This document shows, piece by piece, positions 37,601-50,167 of a stretch of DNA of 64,000 nucleotides. Below the pieces are notes generated by a model. The model worked only from the letters and a program-made list of their open reading frames with translations. It was not told where the DNA came from and searched no databases. The DNA is taken from contig VZRR01007595.1 of NCBI GenBank assembly GCA_013398015.1, forward strand, positions 468,082 through 532,081. The letters run 5' to 3'. The stretch is from Oreocharis arfaki. Lineage: Eukaryota > Chordata > Aves > Passeriformes > Paramythiidae. Made by a program: the position numbers and the translations under genes. Each line of letters starts with the position of its first letter. Positions within the stretch are counted from its first letter, which is position 1.

Positions 37601-40600
37601 TAAAATACAATTATTGACAGTCTCATCTGTCAACTTGGAAGTTGTCACATGAGTATTCTCTGTAGCTTCATCCCCTATCTTTACCAACGTATTCATACAT
37701 GCTGCTATGTGTGCTGTTAGCCTTGTCTTTAATTCCATTTACTATTTAGATTAAAATAAAATGCACTCAGGAATATAGATCCATTTTCCTTTTGATATAC
37801 TACTTATGTATAAAGGAACAGTAATCATTGTGTATCAGTACCTGTTCTGGAGTTTGTGACACATATACCTGGAACGGGTTTCCTTGCAGGAAATAGTAAA
37901 ACATTTATGCTTCGTGCTGTCAATGTCCTGGATAAGGAAATTCTGCTAAAATTACACATACATAATGACTAGAGTGTAAAGTAACAGATATAAAGTCATA
38001 TTGCATAAACTATTTTTTCCTATAGTTCACAAGTGCAAGTATCTCATGATTTTTTTAAGTAACTTGCTTGCAAGGGTCAACTGCTTGTGCAGTCAGTGTT
38101 TCTGTGAAAGCAAGAGAGATATTTAGTAATTGAGTCAGCAATTATTATTCCTGTGGCCAGTATTTCCTCTTCTGAAAAATAAGTCTAAAAATGAGAAAAC
38201 TCACCCTCAAACCAGACTGCCTTTGAGATGTGCCTTACAGGGGCATCACACATTCTGCTCAGGGGGAAGGAGAGCAGGCACAGTGCATGACATCCATAAC
38301 CCAGGCAGTGCAGGACCAGCATCTGGAGGAGCAGACATTGCCATCATTTGGAACCAGGCCTCTACCAGGACCTCTCGTGTTGCTTGGTATTCGTTCAGGG
38401 CTGCCTCCCTACCAGTGCAGTGGCTTTGCTGCAATGTTGCTGCCACTGCCTGCCATGCTGAGACTCCTGACACATTCTTTGTCCATTCTGTGGGTGAATA
38501 CATAATCTGTTGACTTGAAAACTGGAGTAGAAAATGATAAGTGGGTTGCTTTCTCATTTTCTAAATGAGAATATCTTTTTTATGTGTATTTGTACACAAT
38601 AAAGGCAAGGTAGAAAATTAATGCAGACCTTCCCTTCAACATAATGTATAAGAGCATTTCACTGATTTCTTCCTTTTCTATTGTTTTCCTATCTATTAGT
38701 TAGGAAAATGACATGAAAAAGAATTATGGCCCTATGTGTGCTCAGGAGAAAAAGAGAGTTTTCTCTTGCTTTCTGTTGAAGGCACTGACTCTCAGTTTTA
38801 GAAAATACAAAGTGAAACTATCATCTCACTTGAAAGAAGGTGCTGGTGGAAGCCAGCCATACTAACACAGCTGAATACTTCCTTCCCTCGGTGCATACCC
38901 AAAGCCATCAAAGCTCTTTTTACCTGCCAGCCGGTCAGGATAGTTCTGGAGGAGCTGAAGGGTGACTGCAGCTCAGACTCAGTACTGAAAAACATTGGCC
39001 CCTCATGCATTCTCCAAATTTACTCAGAAAAGGGAGACAATAGGCAGCTTTGTACACAATCATGCAACATGCTCCTAAAGCTATAGCTCTTTAACAAAAA
39101 TTGCGTGTATTTCTTATGGATTATGAGCAACTTGAATAATTTAATTTCCTTACCAGAGCCTCAACAGTTCTGGTAAATAACCTCATTCTTAACTGGGACT
39201 AGCAGTGAAGTTTTAACACTCCCTTTGCCTCTCTTGTTTACACAAGTTAAGAATATTACCCACAGCTTATGTAATTATATCCTTCAGTGTTTCACTTACC
39301 ATTTTGCATTCTGGGTTTTTAGTAAAGAGAATTGAAATTAATTGCTTTAAGAATTTCATAATTAAATTATTCTATTTAGCTTGTGGAGTGTTAGATGATA
39401 AAGGAAATCTTATTAAAAATTACTTTAACAAGTAAGTATTATTTCAATATCTACTTTTCCTGCAAAATAGAGTTGTTAGCCCCAGGCACAAATAAATTCA
39501 GTAGGAGTTTTTCAATTATATCCTGTGATTTCAGATCATCTGCCAAACATGATGGTACAAATCCTGTATCCCCAGTTTCAGAGCCTCCTTCAGGTTACCT
39601 GTCTGTTCCATGATCTAAACTTCAAACTGACCCAAATACTCCATTACAATAGATTGTGTTTAGCTCTGTTCCAGGAATAGGGATAATTGCACTAAGAAGT
39701 TTTACAGGCAAACAAGGAATACTGTCTTTTTTTCCGACACAAATAATTTTGTATTCATAACAGAAAGGAATAAAAAAATATGAAATTGTCAACATTTCAC
39801 GCTCTATGTAGGAATATTTTATGGGTTTTTTTGTTATAAGCAAGTAAAAATTCAGTTAAAATAATTCAACTCTACCTGAAAATTAATATTTAAAATCTTT
39901 TTGTCAGTAAAATAAATTTTAGAGACATTTTTAGCTTTATGTTGTATTAATGCTTACTTACTCTCCTCTAGCTAATTTTCTTTTTAAAATATAGAATAAG
40001 AGATTCATAATCAGGGCTGATGATGCTGCTAAAAAAATCCTGTGATGGTTGTTTTATACCATTTGCTTTTTCGTCATTTCTATCAACTGCACTTACAGAG
40101 AAAATATGCGATTCTTCAAGGTCTAGAGTGGCAAAATCCTACAAAGTGAGAAAGGACCACCTCTGGCACAGCCTTTTTGAAGAGTTTTAGAGAATTGTGA
40201 GAAAAAGCATATTTTAGCTCTGTTAAGAATGTATTGAATTTTCATTTACTTAACAAAGCTAAAGTACATTCATACAGTCTTACCTCACAACTGGGATCCC
40301 CAGCATTGCAGTGCATCATTTAATTTATTCTGAGTCCTGAAGCATCTTCAAACTCAGTCTGCACTCACACAATACAACCCACACAAGCATGAAATTAAAT
40401 TGGATGTTCAGTAGAATTTTTTTATTCAAATATTTTTAATTAAATAAGACTAAAATATTCAGCCACTTTTTAAAAATATTTTTTTGAAGATGACTTTTTC
40501 TGTTTTCTTCCTTAAGGTACTATACCAAATAGAAATGATAATATGTATTATATAGACACACATTATGTTTATTGTTTTAGTAGAAAGAAGATATTTGGCT

Positions 40601-40698
40601 GATTTAAAATTTTCACTTTGAGATTAGTTTTGAAGACTTTTTTTCCTTCTTGCAGTTTCCCATGAAAATACCAATTTCAACAAGAAATCTTTCTATGC

Positions 40699-40716
40699 AA
40701 AAAAAAAAAAAAAAAA
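40699..40716. repeat. Poly-A run, 18 bases
   Basis: An uninterrupted A homopolymer with no recognisable retrogene upstream. Confidence 0.9.
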
Positions 40717-43513
40717 TCCAGTAAGAGCTTCATAATTCTTTACTGAAAAACAGGGATAAGCAGCTTACTGTGGTTGACTAGGGTCTTTTTTGCCAGGATT
40801 GCTTTTATAAGAAGCAAGAAGGAAAGTGCAGACTAAACTACACCAACTTTTTAATTCTTGCTGGTGAGACATTTTTCAATCCCTGCAGAGATGTTTTTTT
40901 CTGGAAAGTAAAATGGAAGAGTTAACTTTCACAGTACTGAGAGACTTTGGTTGTATTAGCTGCTGACAGGAGGATAACATTTTTATGTAACATAAAATCA
41001 TCTCACTGATTGACAGAATACACATACAATAAAGTAAAATGTAAGAAAAATTCAAAGTAGTTGCTTGAAATGAAATAACATTCAAGCAACCTAAGAGGAT
41101 AAAAGATACAGTCACAAATATAAGGCTAAAAAGCAAACATATAGCAAAGTGTTATGGAACATATTTTAATGTGATTTTTTTTTCATCCTCTTTAGTCTTT
41201 TCATTTACAGTATCAGAGCTATCCGTAAGACTTCCTTCGCCAGGAGAAAAGGAATACAAGTATCTTAGTTTATACGTGTTTGTCTCACTTTGTCCTTACT
41301 GGAGACAAGGGGTAATAATTACATGACTGATAGTTCATAACCTTTGTTTCAGAAAGATTTAGTTTCAATATAGATCTGAAAGACAGGTGTTGTGTTCATA
41401 AGCATATCAGATCTACAAAACTAGAAGGCTTCTTTGAAATTACATTGTGCAGGAATAATTTTGCTCTTCTTATTTGCCTTCTATTTGTTCAGTGTCTAAA
41501 ACTGAAATCTGGAAAGATATTTGTAAAGGAAAGCAAAACTAAAACATTATTATGATCACAAATCTGTAGGTCATAAACAAAATGTCAGGTGTCATCAGGC
41601 TAATGAAAACTGCAAGAATTGAAAGTTCTGATTTGAAGCAGTCAAAAGACTAACATATTTTGTCATTTTTAATCAAGAAAATCTCCCTCTGTGAACTGGG
41701 TGCCTAGGAAGGCTTCCTTCAGTCACTATTGTACAGTAATCCAAAGGCCATTTACATCTGTCTCTGCTCAATAAGAGCTGAAGCTGCGTTTTCTATTCAC
41801 AGCACTGAAGTTTACATTCAGGATGATCATCTCAGCAGACTGAGCACAGTGCAGGCTGCAACATCTTAGGAAAGACAGTATCTGAGCTTTTCCTTAGTTC
41901 CTCTTGCTCTCTGTACATATTTCAGTTCACAGACCAGGACTGAATTCATACAAGGGGACTTGTGAGGGTAATTTAACAAACAGCATAGGAGTAAGGGCTT
42001 TTTAAGGGAACACTTTTGTTTACTGAGGATGATTTGTATGTCTTCTTTGTCGATCTTTTGACCTCATTTACTATAATAGATGATGCTATGCATTGACATA
42101 GTAAAATGAAATATGCAGTTTATAGTCACAAACAGTTCAGTATGGAGAAATGACTTTGTACAGTACTGTGAAGAGATACTGACTTAGGCCATGAATGCTT
42201 TGTGACTGAATGTCTACAGAGGCCCACACCAACTCATCGCTTTAAAGGAATTTTTTGGCTTCTAGGTTTGAAGCTAGCTAAAATAAGCCCCCAGAGCCGT
42301 GGAGACAAAAATGAAGAGTATAGCCTTAAACCAGGGAGAATATTTTCAACGTTTTTCTAATGCCCAGCTGAACAGAAGATAGTCAGTATAAGCTAACAGT
42401 TGGGTTTTTGTGCCAATGCAGATGATTCCCTGATCAAGAAAAATTCCTCTGACCCTGAGGAAGTCACAAAACTTGAAATTTCAAGAGACTGTTCCATTTA
42501 TATAATTCCTACTTTTACTTGTCCTAGGTAAATCATACTCTCACCTGTTCAGTTGCTTTTGGAAAGGACAAGAATGACTAGGAACTCTAGAAAAGGCCCA
42601 ATGAATTCTCATAAATTAATATAAACAATTTGGTAAAGAGCATAGATTGGTAGTTCCCAACAGGTCACTGAAACTTTGCTGGTGTTTTCACAATTTAAGT
42701 TTCAAGAAAACTGTTGGTTAAAAGAAAGCAGCATTACTGGTATTGTTTGTGTGACACTTCATGGCCATGAATGGAGAAATGGGATTAAAATTGTTCCCAT
42801 ACTTTGTCTCCTTTAAAATAAATGGGAACATTTCAACAGATTGATTTGGTGTTGCCAATAATTCTCTGTAGTCCAATCTATTTTTGTGGCAATATGTGTT
42901 TGAGGAAGATCTTTTCAGCACAGGTTTTGTTCTGACATTATCCTCCTTGACACTCTATTGATTTGCATGGCTTCTACAGCCTCTGCTTTGCACTGCTATT
43001 CTTAAGCATTTTCTTACCTTAGCGTATGTTTTCAACACTACCTAAATTAGTTTATCTCCTGCATTTTACCTTGTATCCAAAAAATTATCATTTACCTTAT
43101 GATCAGTTTTGGACACTCTTTTCTGGAGAATACGTTGACTCCAAATAAATAAATGACAGTTTTCTTACTCTAGAATCTGTATTTCCTTATTTACCATGTT
43201 ACATTAAGGTATTTTCAGAAGCTAATGTTTTTTTCATATATTCTCTTGCTTCACAGAGCATTTGGCACAACTGGATGCAAAGAAGGAAATCTTTTGGAGT
43301 TTCCAAAGAAAATTCTATATTGCTTTTTATTTTACTTAAGCAGAGTTAACAATTTTTTATTTGGAAATACTTTTTGTGTATGTACTCTTGAAAATTGTTG
43401 CTACCTTTATTGTTGATTTTCATAAAAGATCCTGGTGTTTCTGCTCTCTTAATCATCTTTGACTGCCTTACTTGGCTGGAAGACACTTGACACCTTTACT
43501 TCAGGGTGTGGAT

Positions 43514-43538
43514 ATGCCTGGGCACCGTTCCCAGGCAT
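43514..43538. repeat. Perfect 9-bp hairpin, 7-base loop
   Basis: ATGCCTGGG and CCCAGGCAT are exact reverse complements around the loop CACCGTT, and one further T-G wobble pair could extend the stem. It is GC-richer than its surroundings. The stem is too short for a microRNA precursor and no T run follows, so no function is proposed. Confidence 0.85.
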
Positions 43539-46106
43539 GGGAGGAGTGAGATTAGTTTTCGGATTATGATATCCATGTGTGTATTGAAACATGAACATGC
43601 TGCCATGTATTACCTTGATGTGCTATGGCAAAAGACAATATTATAACACATAGCCAGCAGTCACTTGGGGTGCGGAAGGGTCTCTCAGAGTAGGCTGTTA
43701 CACTAATTTCACTCTATTATTTCCCATAGAATCTGTAGAGTGTGATTTTTTGATATTTGTTTTTGCTTGAGTTTGTTTTGCAGTATTGGATTTTATTTTG
43801 TATCAAGAGTTGTATTTGAATTTGTTTGTTAGCAGCTCATACTACACTAACAAAGGTTATGAGACACTGCTTTTCACAAACACCTCTTCCATTAGACAAA
43901 ACCAGTCTATTCTATACTTTTGCAATTTTACTGAATCCTGCACGGTTTCTGTGGGTAAACTGGTAATATAGTAATATCTCCATATGGATGTTACACAAGA
44001 GTTTCTGTCTCCAGCATTCTCATCTGTTACTCATTTTCATTTTGTGCTCAGTACAACTGAGCACTTCACCGCTGGTAGGTGGGCCACCTCTGCATCTGTG
44101 GTGGGCTGCAAAAACCTTCTACTCCTTTTAACTTAATTTTTCCTCTCCTTTTCGATTATGAATTGGAAATAAACTTGCCTTCTTTCCTACATCTATATTT
44201 TCATTCCACTGGTACAGACATTGCATACTGTTATTTTTTTATTGCCTTAAGGAAGCAGTATGAGATTTTTGGGCTTAAGGGTTTTGGGTTGGAATGGGGG
44301 TTTTTTGGTCAGATTTTTTTTAATGAAACACAAAGAATGAAAAGAAATGTTTGCTGTAAAACAATATTAACATTTTAATTCCAGTGACCGGAGAAATTTC
44401 TTAAAATATGGGCTACTGTAGCTGGGATTTGATTAATTCTTCTGGTTTTAATTCCTCTGCCTCCATATTTAGGAAAAATAATGTGCAGGGTTCTATTGGC
44501 TTTCCTCACAGTGTCCATGAACACTCTGTCCATGAGAAAATTATTCTCTGCTTGATTTTCATCTCTGTTCTTGTTTATCCCTCAGAATCAAGCTTCATAC
44601 ACCACAGAATGGCAGATAGAGTATGTGGCAGACAGCTAATGACTCATAATGACAGACTCATAAACAAGCTAATGCATGGTAGGGAGGGTAATATTTTCTT
44701 CCAGAATGCCCTACCAGATGCTTGTCCTTCCTTGTCCTTTTTGTTTTATCGGGGTTATGTGCAAAAAATATACAAAAGGTACTTTCACAACTACTCAGTT
44801 TTTGAAACATCCCTTAAATGAACATGATACCTGTTGTACTTGATCCAGAAAGAAAAACTGTGCTTTTGAGGTGTGAAGCCTTCCCTCCATCTGGAGGTTT
44901 GGTTGGTGGTGGAATAAGGCAGCAGGAGAAATGGATCTCAGCCCTGTACAGGAAGAGCAGTGACAACCACAGACTCCATTTGAGTCTCTTTTGGAAGGAA
45001 GAGCATAGTTGCCAGAACACCTCACAGCTGTTGCACAAATATACATTATAGAATGAGCTGTGGATAACAAGTCCCAGTAATTCATGGACTTACAGATGTG
45101 CTGAACCAGCACTGTTCTGCATAGCTGATGGAAGAACTTCTGAATATGTTTGTTTTTCATGTATTGACTATATTATTGTTAATCAAGCACCATTAATACT
45201 TTGTGGCTGAGCAGCAGGAAACCTGACTGTTTGCTTTGTTCTGCCTGCTGCAATCTGAAGTCCTCAGGAGGAGAAAATATTGCACCTCCCTAGGGTGAGA
45301 TCCCTTTGGTTAAAGATGAACAGGCAATTGAAAGCAGCACCAGACGAAAAATTATGCCCAAGCCAGGTAGAATCGTTAGCAAAAGAGAATTTTTTTTTTT
45401 TTTTAATCTGTCTGCTAAGCAGAAAACATTGTTCTGTCTTTAAAAGCTTACTTTATTCCTTCATGTTTATGTGCTACTAAAACATAAATTTAGATATTGA
45501 AAACAAAATTTTGGTAGTTTTAGCGTGTTCACTTTAACAAAAAGCTGTGGGTATATCCACCCCAAAGCCTTGGTTCATTTAAGGTCCTCTCAAAGAAAGT
45601 TGTCAGGGTACTGAGAACAAGGAAGCTTTTAATCAGTGATAGAGGGACTTGTTTTTTTCTGATAAAGAGAAGTGTTAGATACTGATAATTGGATCACTGG
45701 GCTTTCTTGGTATGTTTTTTCCTTGAGGAGAACTAATATCAGTAGCCGTCATTCAGAGGAGCAGATGGAAATTTGAAGATGACTTCTGTAAATAAAACCC
45801 TCACTAAATTAATAACGTTGAGATTTACCATCAAGCAACATAAATTAATGAGATTTGAGGTGAAAACATCCATGATCATACAAAACCACGACACAATAAA
45901 GAGACCTAAGTGACACAAAGGTTTAATATAACCATGCCAAAATACCTTTTTATCCCTTTGAACAAGAGCTATTTTACAACACAGAGCCAGATTTCCAATG
46001 CTTTATATGTGGAGTATGCAAGGGAGAGCCAGATGCTTTATCATGTCCTTTTGCTGAGAGCCAAAACTTTACAGAATTAAACATTCATGAAAATAACCTT
46101 TGAGCT

Positions 46107-46372
46107 ACTCTTCTCTTCTCTTCTCTTCTCTTCTCTTCTCTTCTCTTCTCTTCTCTTCTCTTCTCTTCTCTTCTCTTCTCTTCTCTTCTCTTCTCTTCTC
46201 TTCTCTTCTCTTCTCTTCTCTTCTCTTCTCTTCTCTTCTCTTCTCTTCTCTTCTCTTCTCTTCTCTTCTCTTCTCTTCTCTTCTCTTCTCTTCTCTTCTC
46301 TTCTCTTCTCTTCTCTTCTCTTCTCTTCTCTTCTCTTCTCTTCTCTTCTCTTCTCTTCTCTTCTCTTCTCTT
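46107..46372. repeat. Very long TTCTC pentanucleotide array
   Basis: About 53 copies of the five-base unit TTCTC run without a visible interruption for some 266 bases, then stop at an ambiguous base. The plus strand is pure pyrimidine and the minus strand pure purine, a composition that can form triplex (H-DNA) structures when mirror symmetry is present. The LLFSS-repeat frames of 117 and 119 codons over it are artefacts. The true number of units is uncertain because the array abuts the unresolved base. Confidence 0.97.
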
Positions 46373-46373
46373 N
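46373..46373. other. Single ambiguous base in repeat
   Basis: A lone N separates the TTCTC array from the C-rich tract to its right. It probably marks a place where the assembly could not cross the repeat, so array length and junction sequence are unreliable. Confidence 0.85.
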
Positions 46374-46436
46374 CCTCCCCTCCCCTCCCCTTCCCTCCCT
46401 TTACCTCCCCTCTCCTCTTCTTTACTTTTTTCCAGA
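46374..46436 (-). repeat. C-rich tract; G-quadruplex motif on minus strand
   Basis: The plus strand has five C runs of three or four bases at 46377-46399, separated by one or two T. The minus strand therefore has a canonical G-quadruplex motif with very short loops. The tract decays into CCTCC- and TCTCC-like units up to about 46436. It looks like a derivative of the neighbouring pentanucleotide array with T changed to C. Confidence 0.85.
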
Positions 46437-49400
46437 ATGATGCAGTTGATCTTGCCTAAATACTATCAGTTCTGTCTTACTTCCTTGAAAGAAAGTTGAA
46501 AAGTTAAAAAGCTGAAAATTTGCTAAGTTAGTGAAAAACACCCCAAAATTTGGAGGAATTAGGAAATTGAGTCAGGGCTACAGACTAGGGGAAAGGAAGA
46601 ATGTGGTTTTGGACTAAGCATGCAAGGAAGTCAAGTTCATTTGAGGTGAATGGGAAGATAGTGGAGGAAGAGGAAGGAGCTATATGGGGGATAGAGCATT
46701 ATAATAGAAGTGGGAGAGGAAACAATTATGCAAACTTCCTTTCAGCAGAGGTTGAATGTATGGGCAAAAATGAAAAGTGGAAAACCCCCCAAAAAATGAG
46801 AAAAATATCCCAAAATCTAAAATTATGATTCAGACATATTAAATCAAATTATGTCATTCAGACATCACATTTTTCTCATTAAAAAGAGCAGGCTGAGTAA
46901 ACAACAATCACTGAAGAAGCAAGCAAAAGTACAAAAATATTTGGAGACTGAAAGACAGGAGGGAGCAAGCCAGAATGTGGTGGTATTAGGCATGCAATCA
47001 TCATTTCTGGACACATGAAGCAAAAGGAAGGAGAGGAAGGAAACAGACATGGGAAGGAGGTTATGAGTTGTGATGGGAGAAGGTAATATGATGTATGTGG
47101 ATGATGCACAGGATGGAGAAAGTAAGGAGCATCCCAATTGTGACAGATATCACCAGAAGACGTCATATTTGTAAATGCAAGTGGAAAAGTGTGTGCACGG
47201 CGTGGGAAAAAGCAGGATAGATCAGGGAAATGAAGAAAGCAAAACTGGAAGTTGTCCAACATAGAAGAGGAAACAGTCAGGTTAGGCATTAAGAAGGTAG
47301 GAAGCATAAGGATGTAACGCAGAAAAGGGTTATGGGGAGTGGCAGGTGGTATGGGACAGAAAACCAAATCTGAAAAACACCGTGAAAATACATCAGCACC
47401 ACTTCACCACACAAGCTTCCACTATGTCAACCTGACAGGGACAGGGAAAAAGATGATAAGTTGAAGAAAACACGCAGGAGGTGCCCTGCTGCTCTCTCAG
47501 TTACCACTGTGGATCCATATAATGCAAGGGAAAAACCCACCATCATTTTGACCAATATTCTTCCCCCTAGAGGACATTTCATGGTTGGATGGCCTGATTT
47601 GCCTTAAAAAAGCCAATACAGAAGTGAATAAATACAGTGAGACTTTTTCTGCCAGTAGATGGACATATTTTTTCTTAGTGTCACTATCTGTTTATGAAAG
47701 AATAGGAGACATTAAGCCTCTGTCTACTTGTTCTTCTGTAAACAGAAAAACAACGTGCTTGAAAAGGACATATTAGAACACCATACATTTGAACTCCCAT
47801 CTGTGTTTTGAAGCAAGCGTTTGCAACCCTCAGTCTTCCACCTCTTCTACCTCTGTCACTTTCTGCTCCATCATATTAGCATTTTAACAATGTACGTTGG
47901 CATTTTAAAAAAATGCTGCTTTCATTTGCTCTTTAATTTGCACAGAACAGACAGGGTCAGGCATTGAGCTCCAGCATCCATTTCAGAGTTTTCATTCCTA
48001 TAAAACAGTCAACATTTGCATGGAAACAATAAAAATCAAACCCCCAAGAAACCAGAAAACTATCCTTGAAGTTGGTAGTGGTATTATCTCCCAGGGTTTA
48101 CATGATTACTTCCAATGTCTGGGTATGTGTGAGCGCACCTATTGAAAAGCCCATATATCATAGCCTCTATGTTTGGGGTTTCTCTAAGCCAGAAAAATCT
48201 GGACCAAATAATGTGCTTAAATATGAAATATTAACCCTTTATCCTCACCTTATTTTAAAAATTCGTTTTGCACAGTGGCTCAGGTGAAGCACAGTGTAAA
48301 ATCAGACTAGAAATAGTGTATGTTCAGCATGTAGACAGATCAGAGCCGCCCACATTACCCTACTGAAATCCTGAATAAAAATCCTTTGCATTATTAAGCT
48401 AAACACACAATATTAAATAAATACAGAAGAAAAATTTAGACATGTTCAGATACTCAAAACCTGCTTGCTATTGTACTGAAAATCTTAGTACTATCTATTA
48501 GGAAACAGTCCCATATTTTTCCATTTCCAATCATAAACCTACTTTAGAAAATCAGCTGCTTCTTGAGAATTTGAGGCTGCAGAGGCAGCAGGGCCTTGTG
48601 GGCCTGGGGAGGTAGTTCTGTGGGATATTATTCAAGTCTATCAGTACTCCTGATAGTAGCACTCTGTGGAGTGAGGCAGGGAGGCTGCCTTGTCTATGCT
48701 TTTGGTGTATGTGTCCATACATCTAGTAAACAGAGACAAAAGGGACCTGCTTTCTCCCATAAAATAACAGGAACTGAAAAACATACAGAACAAAAGATTC
48801 TAAGAAACAATAAGCTCATGCACTGCAGTCCTGTTTTCCTTGTGAACATGCCTATGCTGACATCCTCTACCTGGACATACGGGTGAATGACCCATCCACT
48901 GACTGTTTCAGATATGGAAGCATCTGGCTTCAATCTAAGCATCTATTAACAAGTCCTAAAGCAAATAATCTGTGAGCTTGAGCACAGTCACTCCATAAGT
49001 ACTATTAATGCCATTATCACGAAGTTATACAACCAAAGATAAAAAAGCCACACACACACGAAAGAACAAACATGGGCCTCTCAGTGGATATGGATTATCT
49101 CCTCAGAAACAACTGAAGTCTTTGAATTGTGTCTCAGGAATTGAAGCTTGATATTCCTATACCATTTGGGGCCAAACTTTGTCTAGTTTAAGGATAAAAG
49201 AGCTCATCAGAACACATGGAAGTTTTCCACTGGTTTTAATTGGCTTTGGATTGAGTCCAAGGAATGAATTTTGTTATCCTGTGCTATTCATGTGCAGCTG
49301 CTCACAAACGTTAAATTCAGTTTTAAAAGCTATGCCTAAAAAAGGGTATTATAGAATCCAGCTCAAAGCCAAGACTCATCCAATTCCTTTGTCTGTTTTT

Positions 49401-49876
49401 CTCTCCATAGCTTTCCCTGGTCATGGTGTCTTAGCTGTTATTCTTTTTCTCTTTCACGTCTTACTGACTATTTTTGTAACAGGGCTCAGGCAAAACAGGT
49501 GCAGTTGATTTTAGAAAATGAGGTTTCAGCATTTGTTTTCATTCTACACTGGAGCAAAAGACTTCTGGACCTTTCTGGAAAATTTTTCATGGGCAGGGAG
49601 ATCAAGTCTATCTCAGAATGGCTGCTAACTTCAGAGCTGAGGAAACATTTATTTTGCTGTTTCACTTTTTCTTTTTTTCGGTAAGCCACTCATCAAATTG
49701 TTATTTTCAGTAGGTTTTGTTCTTGATCAGAAGAACAAGTGTTCTTGATCGTCTTTGACTTCAGAAGCCTGAAGTCAAGATGAAAGAATCTATCAATAAA
49801 ACCAGAGTTTTCCAAGAAATGCTCGCATTTCAATCAACTGTTATTTCCAGTTTCATCTAGTACGGGAAAGAAAAAA
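46437..49876. other. Intergenic DNA, purine-rich in its first 0.9 kb
   Basis: From about 46550 to 47350 the plus strand is strongly purine-rich: four 60-base lines I counted were 72-75 percent A+G. That bias removes stop codons from the minus strand and creates the longest frame in the window, 162 codons at 46879-47367, which I do not regard as a gene. Beyond 47.4 kb the sequence is ordinary AT-rich DNA. A perfect 10-bp hairpin lies at 49755-49778. No interspersed repeat was recognised. Confidence 0.55.
49755..49778. repeat. Perfect 10-bp hairpin, 4-base loop
   Basis: TTGACTTCAG and CTGAAGTCAA are exact reverse complements around AAGC. Just upstream, GTTCTTGATC occurs twice (49719-49728 and 49741-49750), with AAGAACA between the copies that is complementary to TGTTCTT. 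The 60-base stretch is thus dense in short repeats, about 100 bases left of the LTR. Confidence 0.85.
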
Positions 49877-49882
49877 GAGAGT
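49877..49882. repeat. Left target-site duplication of LTR (GAGAGT)
   Basis: The six bases GAGAGT directly precede the LTR and are repeated exactly at 50514-50519. Six-base duplications are typical of integrases of class II (ERVK-like) avian endogenous retroviruses. Confidence 0.8.
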
Positions 49883-50078
49883 TGATGTGAGGTCCAGGTG
49901 GCCAGCGAGAGCAGCATCCGTGGCCGGCTGGGACACTCCGAGGGTCTCTGCCTCGCAGCTCAGGCCCGGTCCCGCACTCCCAGCTCTGGCGCGGGCAGCC
50001 CGCCTGGAGCACAGGGCGCTGCCGCGGCTCCGGGATGGAAAGGAGAGGGAGAGGCTGGTGCTTGCCATTCCAGCGGCG

Positions 50079-50084
50079 TTTATT
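50079..50084 (-). terminator. LTR polyadenylation signal AATAAA
   Basis: The plus strand reads TTTATT, which is AATAAA on the minus strand, in the context TTCAATAAACGCCGCTGG. Its position downstream of the TATA-like box fits the R region of a retroviral LTR. Confidence 0.75.
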
Positions 50085-50160
50085 GAAGGGAAGGCAGAGG
50101 AGCAGGAACGCGCACCAAAAGGAGGCAGCGGCAGAACCCTCCCAGGCAGGGTTACAACAA

Positions 50161-50167
50161 CTTTTAT
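50161..50167 (-). promoter_or_regulatory. LTR TATA-like box
   Basis: The minus strand reads ATAAAAG in the context CTCCATAAAAGTTG, with GC-richer sequence downstream, about 80 bases before the polyadenylation signal. Initiation would be expected some 25-30 bases downstream, near 50135. Whether it is active is unknown. Confidence 0.6.

Larger units (their letters stand above)
34666..46106. other. Intergenic DNA, no supported gene
   Basis: More than 11 kb with no identified gene. A GC-richer patch at about 38.13-38.56 kb has three overlapping frames of 91-127 codons on both strands. At 44.08-45.16 kb there are frames of 99, 137 and 121 codons, partly overlapping on opposite strands. None has a domain I recognise. 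An 18-base A run lies at 40699-40716 and a perfect hairpin at 43514-43538. Confidence 0.5.

Noticed and set aside
44408..45160. Frames of 137 (plus) and 121 (minus) codons
   Set aside because: No domain, no splice context and overlapping frames on the opposite strand; they fit chance open frames.
46087..46459. LLFSS-repeat frames of 117 and 119 codons
   Set aside because: They are translations of the TTCTC microsatellite in two frames, not proteins.
46879..47367. 162-codon minus-strand frame, the longest in the window
   Set aside because: The plus strand here is 72-75 percent purine, which removes stop codons on the opposite strand. The product is low-complexity (Ser, Pro, Leu, Phe) and has no recognisable domain.
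49729..49747. Glucocorticoid-response-type palindrome AGAACA..TGTTCT
   Set aside because: The half-sites are separated by two bases where steroid-receptor sites need three, so it does not fit the element.
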